From the NCBI GenBank assembly GCA_964531285.1, contig CAZHDI010000005.1, positions 3,085-67,084 on the forward strand: a stretch of 64,000 nt of DNA. The letters are read 5' to 3'. A program made the position numbers and the translations under genes. Within the stretch, counting starts at the first letter, position 1. Each line of letters starts with the position of its first letter. This stretch comes from CAZHDI01 sp964531285 (GTDB lineage: Bacteria; Pseudomonadota; Alphaproteobacteria; JAJFIK01). Below, in pieces: positions 19,793 to 27,231 of this stretch. Below the pieces are notes generated by a model. That model saw nothing but the letters and a program-made list of their open reading frames with translations. It was not told where the DNA came from and did not search any database.

Positions 19793-20546
19793 CCCTGCCG
19801 CCAGCAGCGATCCGGTGCCCATGCGCCTGTGCGGCCAGATCGTGCTGGCTGACCCAACGGGCGCCCTGATGTGGCCGGAGGAGCGCCTGCTGGTCGTCTC
19901 CGACCTGCATCTGGAAAAAGGCTCCTGGTATGCCGCGCGCGGGGTGCATCTGCCGCCCTATGACAGCCGCACCACGCTGGGCCGCTTGAACCGCCTGATC
20001 GAGGCCCATCGGCCCGAACGGGTGATGGCGCTCGGCGATTCCTTCCATGACCGGGCCGCGGCCGAGCGCCTGTCAGGCCAGGACCGCGAGATGATCCGTG
20101 GGTTGACGGATGCCCATGACTGGATCTGGATCGCCGGCAATCATGACCCGGAGCCGCCGGCGGATCTGGGCGGGCGGGCCGAACACACGGTTGAGATGGG
20201 CCCCTTCATCTTCCGGCATGAGCCCGCGGACGGTCCGGCGCCGGGCGAAGTGGCCGGCCACCTGCACCCCTGCGCGATCGTCCGGGTGCGCGGGCGGCGG
20301 CTGCGCCGGCGCTGTTTCGCCAGCGATACCACACGCCTCGTGATGCCGGCTTTCGGGGCGTATACGGGCGGGCTCGATGTGCTCAATGAGGCGTTCGCGC
20401 CGGTGTTTCCCGGGCCGTTTCATGCCTGGCTGATGGGCACGGGCCGTGTGTTTCCGGTCGCCCATGATCGTCTGGTTCCGGACGGTGCCTGGAGCGAGGG
20501 GGCCGCGCGTCCCGCGCGGCTGTCCCCGGCCAGCCGTTCCGCGTGA
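19785..20546 (+). CDS. pdeM: Ligase-associated metallophosphoesterase PdeM
   Basis: A calcineurin-like phosphoesterase of 253 residues with the di-metal motifs in order: VVSDLHLEKG, MALGDSFHD, IAGNHDPEP and GHLHP. The tail TRLVMPAFGAYTGGLDVL is typical of PdeM, the phosphodiesterase partner of the Lhr-type helicase. I use a TTG start at 19785 because GGAGG at 19771-19775 stands at good distance; the alternative ATG at 19821 would remove twelve residues of no clear homology. The start lies eight bases inside the helicase gene, so the two are translationally coupled. The C-terminal 20 residues are low-complexity. Confidence 0.88.
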   Translation: MTDPAASSDPVPMRLCGQIVLADPTGALMWPEERLLVVSDLHLEKGSWYAARGVHLPPYDSRTTLGRLNRLIEAHRPERVMALGDSFHDRAAAERLSGQDREMIRGLTDAHDWIWIAGNHDPEPPADLGGRAEHTVEMGPFIFRHEPADGPAPGEVAGHLHPCAIVRVRGRRLRRRCFASDTTRLVMPAFGAYTGGLDVLNEAFAPVFPGPFHAWLMGTGRVFPVAHDRLVPDGAWSEGAARPARLSPASRSA

Positions 20547-20549
20547 GTC

Positions 20550-21035
20550 TCAGCCTGCCAGCAGGAGATTGACCAGCGCGGCGATCAAGGACAGTTCCAC
20601 CAGGATCGTCAGGGGGGCGCGGAAGCCGATATACCATTGCGGCGCTTCACCGGCATGCGTGGCGATAAAGTCCGACCACAGCAAAATGCCGAAGGCGACG
20701 ATGAGCAGCACAAGCTGGACGATCGGGCCGATGGCGAGGCCCGGCCAGATCGTCCCCAGAAATATCGTAATCCAGGAAATCCCGGCGGGGACCGCCGCGA
20801 TCAGGAGTTGCAGAAAGGTTGGGCCGCCTTCAGCGCGCATGGCCAATCCCCAGCGCACGCCGCCGGTAAACGACAGCAGCACCACGCCGAAGCCGACCAG
20901 GAACTGGACCGTGACCGCGCGCAGGTCCGGCGCGATCATCCAGACGGCGGTCGCCGCGATGATGAAGGGCAATGCGCCCGCATAGCCGAGCGCCGCGGCA
21001 GCTTCGGGAATGCGGTGAGAATCCGGGCGGTCCAT
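20550..21035 (-). CDS. DUF3429 membrane protein
   Basis: A 161-residue inner-membrane protein with five hydrophobic helices and little else, matching the DUF3429 family (LGYAGALPFIIAATAVW, SFTGGVRWGLAM, IAAVPAGISWI). The GGVRWG segment after the second helix is the most conserved part of the family. Function is unknown. The gene converges on pdeM with only three bases between the stops, so there is no room for an independent terminator. Confidence 0.8.
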   Translation of the reverse strand: MDRPDSHRIPEAAAALGYAGALPFIIAATAVWMIAPDLRAVTVQFLVGFGVVLLSFTGGVRWGLAMRAEGGPTFLQLLIAAVPAGISWITIFLGTIWPGLAIGPIVQLVLLIVAFGILLWSDFIATHAGEAPQWYIGFRAPLTILVELSLIAALVNLLLAG

Positions 21036-21110
21036 TGGGTCATCCTTCCCCTTTATCCACGACAGCCAGCTTACACGCTGACGCGCCCCCGCGCACCAGG
21101 GCCATCCGGG

Positions 21111-21155
21111 TCAGGGGCGCCGGGCTCAGGGGCGCCGGGCTCAGGGGCGTCGGAA
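21111..21155. repeat. 15-bp tandem repeat carrying the stop codon of the TIGR02186 gene
   Basis: The unit TCAGGGGCGCCGGGC occurs at 21111-21125 and 21126-21140, and a third copy with changes at its end covers 21141-21155. On the minus strand each unit reads Ala-Arg-Arg-Pro-stop, and because 15 is a multiple of three the gene's own TGA (21141-21143) is followed by two further in-frame TGA codons fifteen and thirty bases later. Confidence 0.85.
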
Positions 21156-21983
21156 CAGGGCCGACGCGCCGGCGCCGACCAGCATGGCAATGATGACCGC
21201 GAAAATGCCGTAGAACAGCGGCGCCTCATGGGCGAAGCGGTGGATCTCATGCTCGATGCTGCTGCGCTCGACAAAGAGCGGGATCGTCTGAGCGTTGGCG
21301 ATGGCCCCGTCCCGCAACAGATAGACCTTGGCCGTGTAGTTGCCGACCGGCACCTGGGCCGGCAGATCGATCTCGGCCCGGAACAGGCGCCCGTCGCGGA
21401 TCTTCACGCCCTCGGGGTCTTCGATGTAAAGGCCGTTGCGCACCTGGGCCCGGATCAGCGCGTCGGCAAAGGCGCGGATGCGCACCGCCGTGGGGGGCGG
21501 ATCGGCGGGCAGGTCGGCATCCGGATCGTAGCCTTCGGACCGCTCGGCCCGGCGCGGCGTGAGTTTCACATGATCGACGCCGATATGGTTGCGGGCCAGC
21601 ACCCGGCGTTCGGTCATATCGCGCAAGGGGCGGCTGCTGGCGACATAGACGAAGCCGGGCGCGTCCTTGAACGTCACCGAGTCCTGGTTGATCCAGATCC
21701 CGCCGACGCGCTCTTTCTCGCGCACCGTGATCCGGTCTTCGGGCCCCTGAAGCACAATGACGATGTCGGGCAGGGACTGCGGTCCGTTGGTGCGCGGATC
21801 GCTGGCGGGGTCATCGGCCAGATCGACGAGACCGAAGGCATGGATCTGGGTGCCGGCAAAAGTCGAACTGATCGAGATCAGATAATCCGACAGATCGGCG
21901 ACCAGAATGTTCGCGCGGGCGGTGCCCGGGGATCCCACGGCCAGAGCGAGGGCAAGGGCGATCAGGACGCCGGCCGCGCGCAT
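21141..21983 (-). CDS. TIGR02186 family (Alph_Pro_TM) protein
   Basis: A 280-residue protein with an N-terminal signal peptide (MRAAGVLIALALALAVGSPG, cleavage likely after ARA), a large extracytoplasmic beta-rich region and one C-terminal membrane helix (FYGIFAVIIAMLVGAGASALF). It matches the TIGR02186 / Alph_Pro_TM family, found mainly in alphaproteobacteria next to TauE/SafE transporters. That arrangement is seen here: its ATG overlaps the transporter's stop by one base (TGATG). A role in sulfur-anion handling is inferred from that link only. The stop codon lies in a 15-base tandem repeat. Confidence 0.85.
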   Translation of the reverse strand: MRAAGVLIALALALAVGSPGTARANILVADLSDYLISISSTFAGTQIHAFGLVDLADDPASDPRTNGPQSLPDIVIVLQGPEDRITVREKERVGGIWINQDSVTFKDAPGFVYVASSRPLRDMTERRVLARNHIGVDHVKLTPRRAERSEGYDPDADLPADPPPTAVRIRAFADALIRAQVRNGLYIEDPEGVKIRDGRLFRAEIDLPAQVPVGNYTAKVYLLRDGAIANAQTIPLFVERSSIEHEIHRFAHEAPLFYGIFAVIIAMLVGAGASALFRRP

Positions 21984-22909
21984 CAGTGGCCCCCCTCGGA
22001 GAAGAGAGAGTAGGGGTCCGACGGCGGGATGACCAGATCGAGGCCGAGCTTCAAACAGACCGCGAGCACGATGCAGCCCAAAAGGGCGCGCAACTGCTCC
22101 CCGCGCAGACGATGGCCGATGCGCGCGCCGATCTGAACACCGATCACCCCGCCGATCAGCAGCAGCAGCGCCAGAATCACATCCACCGTCTGGTTGGTCA
22201 CCGCATGGAGGATGGTCACCAGCGCCGTGACAAACAGGATCTGAAACAGCGAGGTGCCGACCACGACGCTGGTGGGCATGCGCAACAGATAAATCATGGC
22301 CGGGACCATGATGAAGCCGCCGCCGACGCCCATCATGGACGCCAGAATGCCGACCAGCAGACCGATGCTCAGGGGCAGGAGCGCGCTGATGTAAAGGCGC
22401 GAGCGTCGGAAGCGCATCTTGAAGGGCAGCCGGTGCATCCAGTTATGGCGCCGGCCGCTTTCCAGCGCCGGGGTCTTGCCCTTGCGCCGCGCCTGGATCG
22501 ACCCGAGCCCCTCGATCAGCATCAGCGACCCGATGATCCCCAGAAAGACCACGTAGGACAAAGAGATGATGAGATCGACCTGGCCCGACTGGAGCAGCGC
22601 CTTGAACAGCAGCACGCCCAAGACCGAACCGACCGCGCCGCCCGCCAGCAACACCAGACCCATCTGCACATCGACGCCCTTGCGCCGCCAATGGGCATGG
22701 ACCCCGCTCAAGGACGAAGCGACGATCTGATTGGCTTCGGTGGCGACGGCCACGGCCGGCGGGATGCCGTAAAAGATCAGCAGGGGCGTCATCAAAAATC
22801 CGCCGCCGACGCCGAACATGCCTGAGAGCACACCCACACCGCCGCCCATCAAAAGGATCACGATCCAATTGACCGACATTTCCGCGATCGGGAGATAGAT
22901 CTGGAACAT
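21983..22909 (-). CDS. TauE/SafE family sulfite/anion exporter
   Basis: A 308-residue transporter with eight or so membrane helices and the two family repeats: GVLSGMFGVGGGFLMTPLLI in the first half and GILASMMGVGGGFIMVPAMI in the second. TauE/SafE proteins export sulfite, sulfoacetate or related anions, or take up organosulfonates. The intervening cytoplasmic loop (SIQARRKGKTPALESGRRHN) is longer than in short family members. It is the first gene of a two-gene operon with TIGR02186. The 125 bases upstream separate it from the end of the PodJ-like gene on the same strand. Confidence 0.9.
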   Translation of the reverse strand: MFQIYLPIAEMSVNWIVILLMGGGVGVLSGMFGVGGGFLMTPLLIFYGIPPAVAVATEANQIVASSLSGVHAHWRRKGVDVQMGLVLLAGGAVGSVLGVLLFKALLQSGQVDLIISLSYVVFLGIIGSLMLIEGLGSIQARRKGKTPALESGRRHNWMHRLPFKMRFRRSRLYISALLPLSIGLLVGILASMMGVGGGFIMVPAMIYLLRMPTSVVVGTSLFQILFVTALVTILHAVTNQTVDVILALLLLIGGVIGVQIGARIGHRLRGEQLRALLGCIVLAVCLKLGLDLVIPPSDPYSLFSEGGH

Positions 22910-23034
22910 GGATGTCCACGCCGCCGCTTATCGGCGCCATCCATGCCGATTGAACAGCGCTCGCCATCGTCGCTTAGCACAGCCGGCAAGGCTTGCCTAG
23001 GAACGCCGGGACCGACGCGGTCCGGATTTGATCG

Positions 23035-26000
23035 TCAGCCCGCGCTGGCCTGTGCCAGCCAGCTCATGAGTTGCGGGGAGACATCGCCCGTGACCGGTAG
23101 ACCGTTGGCCTGCTCGAACGCGCGGATCGCGTTGCGAGTGTTCGGCCCGATCATGCCGTCGGGCGTGCCTGCCTCGAAGCCAAGCTCGTTCAGCAAAGTC
23201 TGTACACGAAGGATGTCCTGGCGCGACGGCTGGGTGTAGAACAGCCCATTGGCCTCGGGGTCCATCGGCGCCGGGCTCCAGCGGCTCGCCGCCGACAGGA
23301 TCCGCTCGCTTTGCGGCCCGAGGTCGCCCGCCAACTCGTCGCGATACTCGAACGCGCCGTCATCGCCCTGGGCAGCGGAGATGGCGAACCAGCGCAAGGC
23401 GTTCGGCTTGCTGATTTCGACCCCGTCCCCACGCAGATAGAGAACCGCCAGATTGAACTGGGAATCCGTCACGCCCAGTTCCGCCGCGCGCTGGAACCAA
23501 TGGGCGGCCTGGGTCATGTCGGCATCGACACCCTGGCCGGATGCATACATCACCGCCAGATTGTGCATGGCGCGGCGATTGCCGGCCCGCGCCGCGGTCT
23601 CATAGTAGGAGACCGCCCGCGTGAGATCCGCGGGGACGCCGCGGCCCTGCTGGAACAAAAGACCCAGCCGGTAATGGGCCACCGCCAGACCCTGATTGGC
23701 CGCTTGATTGAGAAGCTCTGCGGCGCGCCGGTCATTGGCTTCGCCGGACCGGTTGCGTAGAAGATCGAGCGCATCGGCATAGAGCGACCGGGCGTCGCTG
23801 GCCGCTGCGGGCATCGGTCCATAGGTCCCGGCAGGCGCGGTGGGACGTGTGGGCGGTGCGCTCAGCACATCCGAGACCGACGGGATGTCAAAGCTTTGAC
23901 CGGACCCGCTGGAGACACCGCCCGGCTGGCCGGATTCGAAGAGATCCGACAGGCCGCCGCTGGCCGGCGAGGGGGTATCGAACACGGACGGGCCCGGCTG
24001 TTGCGGAACGGGCTGTTGCGGAACGGGCGATCGCTGTGCGGGTGCCTGGCCGGCAGGGGCGGGCTCGAACGCCCGGTCCAGGGACAGCGTGCGCGACTGA
24101 TCCGCCTGCGGATCGGCAAAGGCATCGGGGCCCGTTTGCGCATAGGTGTCGGGCAGGGCGCGGATCTCGCTGCCGCCGGACACCTCGCCCAAGAGCACAT
24201 CGTCATCGGCGGGCGGCACGGCGGCCTCGCCCATTTCCGGCTCACTGGGGCCGGACGGCTGGAGCGCCAGAAACGCGCCGACCAGCACGGCGCCGGCCAC
24301 GGCCGCCGACATGGCCATGACGACGGCGCGGTTGGCCGGGATCGGCAGGTTCAGCCGGTTGCCGTCACGCTGGGCGTAGTTGCCATACCGCTCGGTTCCG
24401 AACGGATCGGCGCCAATGCGCCCGGGATGCCGCGCCGAGCGCTGCTCCGGGCCGATCTCTTGAAACTCATCGCTCTCGGCGAAGCGCCAGGAGCCGCCGC
24501 CCAGACCCTGCGCGCGCGGCGGGACCTGCTCCAGCGTCTCATCCGCGTCGTGACGATCGTCAAAGCCGGTGTCATAGGCCGCCGGAGCCTGAGACGCGGG
24601 AGCCGGATGGAACCCCGAGGGAACGGCCTGCTGCGTGCCGTATCCATCGGGCCCGCCCGGTTCGCCATAGCTGCCTGTCTCGTGAGCGGGGTCCTGGTAG
24701 GCCGCATCCTGATAGGCCGCATCTTGATAGGCCGCATCTTGATAGGGTCGGGACGCCGGGTCCTCATAGGCCACATCTTGTGGGGCGCCGCCGTTATCAT
24801 AGGCGCCGTGAGACAGCGGTGTCTCCTCCGCCATCGCATATCCGCCGGCGGCCTCCTGGCCTGGGGTCTGCTGGGCATACGGGTCGGCCATGTCGTCGGC
24901 GCGAACGTCGATCGACCCGTCGATCGGTCCGGGGGGCGCCGTCTGGGCGAAAGCCGGCGCGGGCGCATGGGCCATCGCGGCCTGGGTTTCGGCAATCGCG
25001 GCGGTCTGAGCGGTCTGCTCGGTGACCACCCGTTCCAGATCGGTCAGACGATTGGACAGATCGCGGAACTCCCGGCGCAGATCGTCGAGTTGCCCGGTGT
25101 TCTGCTGCTCCAGACGCCCGAGTCGGTCTTCGATGGCCGCAAGCGCGCCGCCGGCCGCCAGAGCCGCGCTCGACGTGTCCGGCTGGATTTGCAGTTCCGA
25201 GAGCCGCTCTTCCAACGAAGCGAGGGTCTGCTGGGTGCCGGCCAACTGGCCTTCAACGCCCTGGATCTGTCCCTCGACCGCCTGGATGGCGTCGGCGCTC
25301 CGCCCCTCGGCGGCTTCCAGGCGCAAGGTGAATTCATTCAGCACACGGTCGAGCGCGGTCTCCAGGGTCTTGCCGACCGAAACCTCGATCCGCTCCTCCA
25401 GGGACTCAAGCTGGCCGCGTTTGACGACATTCTCGGTCTTGGCCCGGACCGCGTCGAGCCCTTCGGCGATTTCGAAAACCCGCTCGGCCAGTTCTTCCGC
25501 CGCCGCTGAGTTGGACGACCCCTGTTGCAGAGTGGCAAATTGCGAGGTCAGCCGCTCCATGGAGGTCTCGAGCGCGCCGACCGTCTCGGCGGTGGCGCCC
25601 TGACGGCGTTCGATATGGGCCGTCAGCCGGCGGATCGACTGTTCCAGGCCCTGGAGCGCATCGAGATCCGCGCCGCGCGCATGGTCGGTTTGATTAAGCC
25701 GGGCAACGACCGTATCCACCCGCTGGGATAATTCGGCGAATGCGGCGGAGCGTTCGATCCCGGCGCCGGTGTCGCCTTGGGGCAGGCGCGCGGCCATCGC
25801 CGCGAGCATGTCGGTCATACCGCTCAGGGCCCGCGTGCTGCGCTCTTCGGACCGGTCCAGCCGCCCGGTCAGGTCCTCGATCGCCGTGGTCAGCGGCGTC
25901 AGATCGACACCCGAAGACGCCTCGGCGGCCTCGCCCTCATCGCCCGTTTCGGTTTCCACCGCCGCGGTATCCTTCGTCCGGCCCGCGGCCTTGGTCGAGC

Positions 26001-26199
26001 GGCTGCGGGACTTCCGGGTCCTGGGCTTTTTCGGCTCGGGCGAGGCGGCCGTCTCGTCGGCGGCGTCCTCGTCCTTTTTCACGACTGCTTGGCTCAAGTA
26101 ATCCGCGAGGGGGACCCCCGCCCTTCTCGCTGCCTTCGCTGCCGCGTCGAGAGTTTCGGTGTCGAGACGCGCAAGCGCCTTCAAAATCTCGACCGACAT
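23035..26199 (-). CDS. PodJ-like polar localization protein: coiled coil, TM, Sel1 repeats, peptidoglycan-binding domain
   Basis: A 1054-residue protein. Residues 1-100 are basic and disordered, about 100-400 form a long coiled coil, 400-620 are low-complexity and include tandem YQDAA repeats near 485-505, and one membrane helix lies near 624-647. The periplasmic part has three Sel1 repeats (about 825-945, for example AVSYYETAARAGNRRAMHNLAVMY in outline) and a PG_binding_1 domain at the C-terminus (QTLLNELGFEAGTPDGMIGP). This order is that of Caulobacter PodJ, a scaffold that recruits polar organelle and division-signalling proteins. The ATG at 26199 is preferred to a GTG nine bases upstream. 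The cytoplasmic part has probably diverged beyond simple orthology. Confidence 0.8.
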   Translation of the reverse strand: MSVEILKALARLDTETLDAAAKAARRAGVPLADYLSQAVVKKDEDAADETAASPEPKKPRTRKSRSRSTKAAGRTKDTAAVETETGDEGEAAEASSGVDLTPLTTAIEDLTGRLDRSEERSTRALSGMTDMLAAMAARLPQGDTGAGIERSAAFAELSQRVDTVVARLNQTDHARGADLDALQGLEQSIRRLTAHIERRQGATAETVGALETSMERLTSQFATLQQGSSNSAAAEELAERVFEIAEGLDAVRAKTENVVKRGQLESLEERIEVSVGKTLETALDRVLNEFTLRLEAAEGRSADAIQAVEGQIQGVEGQLAGTQQTLASLEERLSELQIQPDTSSAALAAGGALAAIEDRLGRLEQQNTGQLDDLRREFRDLSNRLTDLERVVTEQTAQTAAIAETQAAMAHAPAPAFAQTAPPGPIDGSIDVRADDMADPYAQQTPGQEAAGGYAMAEETPLSHGAYDNGGAPQDVAYEDPASRPYQDAAYQDAAYQDAAYQDPAHETGSYGEPGGPDGYGTQQAVPSGFHPAPASQAPAAYDTGFDDRHDADETLEQVPPRAQGLGGGSWRFAESDEFQEIGPEQRSARHPGRIGADPFGTERYGNYAQRDGNRLNLPIPANRAVVMAMSAAVAGAVLVGAFLALQPSGPSEPEMGEAAVPPADDDVLLGEVSGGSEIRALPDTYAQTGPDAFADPQADQSRTLSLDRAFEPAPAGQAPAQRSPVPQQPVPQQPGPSVFDTPSPASGGLSDLFESGQPGGVSSGSGQSFDIPSVSDVLSAPPTRPTAPAGTYGPMPAAASDARSLYADALDLLRNRSGEANDRRAAELLNQAANQGLAVAHYRLGLLFQQGRGVPADLTRAVSYYETAARAGNRRAMHNLAVMYASGQGVDADMTQAAHWFQRAAELGVTDSQFNLAVLYLRGDGVEISKPNALRWFAISAAQGDDGAFEYRDELAGDLGPQSERILSAASRWSPAPMDPEANGLFYTQPSRQDILRVQTLLNELGFEAGTPDGMIGPNTRNAIRAFEQANGLPVTGDVSPQLMSWLAQASAG
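24695..24746 (-). repeat. 15-bp tandem repeat encoding YQDAA units
   Basis: Inside the PodJ-like gene a 15-base unit (TGATAGGCCGCATCT on the plus strand) is repeated about 3.4 times, giving tandem Tyr-Gln-Asp-Ala-Ala in the cytoplasmic linker. Because the unit is a multiple of three, copy-number change would lengthen or shorten the linker without a frameshift. Confidence 0.85.
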
Positions 26200-26245
26200 G
26201 CGAATCACTGCCTTCGATTCACGATGCGGCGGAGCCTACCCATTC

Positions 26246-26268
26246 GTTTATGTTGTGTAAACATAAAC
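26246..26268. promoter_or_regulatory. AT-rich perfect palindrome upstream of the PodJ-like gene
   Basis: GTTTATGTT and AACATAAAC form perfect 9-base arms around a 5-base spacer, 47 bases upstream of the PodJ-like start codon. In a GC-rich genome such an A/T-rich symmetric site is a good candidate operator or promoter element. The binding protein is not identifiable. Confidence 0.55.
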
Positions 26269-26552
26269 GCGGCATACCACATCTTGATAAAGACCCTTCC
26301 CGCAGCGCGACCCGTCCCTAGAACCGGCCAAGCCAAGAGCCACCCCATCCCTAGTTTTGCGTCATTCTGCGCGGCAAGGGGGATCAAAAATGTGGTGACG
26401 GCCCAGACTCGAAGAGCCGACGCCCGCACTGTCCACCGATTCCGTCCCTGATCGAAACAGATCCCGCCCGTGCCCGGACCGGGCATACCGCGCGACGTGG
26501 GCCCGGCCGGGCCGAATCGGGAGCCGGCGTGACATGTGACCCTGGGGCACTG

Positions 26553-26576
26553 GTTGACGCTAACGTAAGCGTCAAC
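26553..26576 (+). promoter_or_regulatory. Candidate MerR-family operator/promoter
   Basis: GTTGACGCT and AGCGTCAAC form perfect 9-base arms around a 6-base spacer, 55 bases upstream of the MerR ATG. The left arm contains TTGACG, a good -35 hexamer, and TACCGT starting at 26577 is a weak -10 at 17-base spacing, so the dyad fills the promoter spacer as MerR-type operators do. TTGACG-type dyads of this kind are also reported for LiuR, a MerR regulator of acyl-CoA catabolism. Autoregulation and control of the downstream beta-oxidation genes are inferred. Confidence 0.6.
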
Positions 26577-26630
26577 TACCGTTTTGACCAAGACCAAGGG
26601 ATCAACCACTTGGGGTATGGAGGGACATCA

Positions 26631-27137
26631 ATGCCGGATCTTTCGCATCAGGCGCCGCCCCGTGCCGGGCAGGCGTCCAGCTTGAGCAGCGTCGCGGCAG
26701 CCGACGACCGCACCTATTCCATCTCTGAATTGTCCGAGATTTTCAGCGTCACGCCGCGGGCCATCCGGTTCTATGAGTCCAAGGGCCTTTTGAGCCCGGC
26801 GCGCAACGGCATGACGCGGATCTATTCCAAGCGCGACCGGGTCCGCCTTGAACTCATTTTGAGGGGCAAGCGGGTCGGCCTGTCGCTGTCGGAAATTAAA
26901 GAGATCCTGGACCTTTACGACCTTGAGGACGGCCACCGGGCCCAACTCAAACATGCCCAGGCCAAGTTCCGCGAGCGCATCGACATTCTCCAGGCCCAGC
27001 GCGCCGATATCGATTTGGCCATCACCGAACTGGAGCGCGGCATCGCGACGGTGGAGCAGATCCTTCAAACCAAGTATGAGGATCAGGGCCGGGACGAAGA
27101 GCCCGCCGGTGCGCTCGCCCAGAGTGCCGGACGCTGA
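26631..27137 (+). CDS. MerR family regulator of the beta-oxidation cluster (LiuR-like)
   Basis: A 168-residue regulator. The MerR HTH lies at about 28-60 (YSISELSEIFSVTPRAIRFYE, then SKGLLSPARNGMTRIYSKRD), followed by the wing and a dimerisation coiled coil (residues 85-145). There are no metal-binding cysteines, unlike metal-sensing MerR members. MerR proteins of this shape beside acyl-CoA dehydrogenase and thiolase genes usually control branched-chain amino acid or fatty acid breakdown. The ATG at 26631 follows GGAGGGA at 26619-26625. The first acyl-CoA dehydrogenase gene begins 94 bases downstream. Confidence 0.85.
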   Translation: MPDLSHQAPPRAGQASSLSSVAAADDRTYSISELSEIFSVTPRAIRFYESKGLLSPARNGMTRIYSKRDRVRLELILRGKRVGLSLSEIKEILDLYDLEDGHRAQLKHAQAKFRERIDILQAQRADIDLAITELERGIATVEQILQTKYEDQGRDEEPAGALAQSAGR

Positions 27138-27231
27138 TCCGGCGCCGGCGGCCGCCCCCCGAGAGATCCAGTCACATGCGGCCCGGGCGGCAAGGATCCG
27201 GTTGGGCGCGCCAACCGATTGAGGAGCCGAC

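Larger units (their letters stand above)
26209..26630. other. Divergent intergenic region between the PodJ-like and MerR genes
   Basis: About 420 bases with no convincing gene on either strand. It contains two clear palindromes, listed separately: an AT-rich one near the PodJ-like start and one near the MerR start. The middle portion (26280-26540) has ordinary GC-rich composition and no visible RNA structure or promoter. Confidence 0.6.

Noticed and set aside
24695..24746. Possible CRISPR-like short repeat array
   Set aside because: The 15-base units are contiguous with no spacers and encode protein repeats.
26280..26540. Possible small gene or structured RNA in the middle of the PodJ-MerR intergenic region
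   Set aside because: Open frames there have no ribosome-binding site or homology, and no extended pairing was visible.
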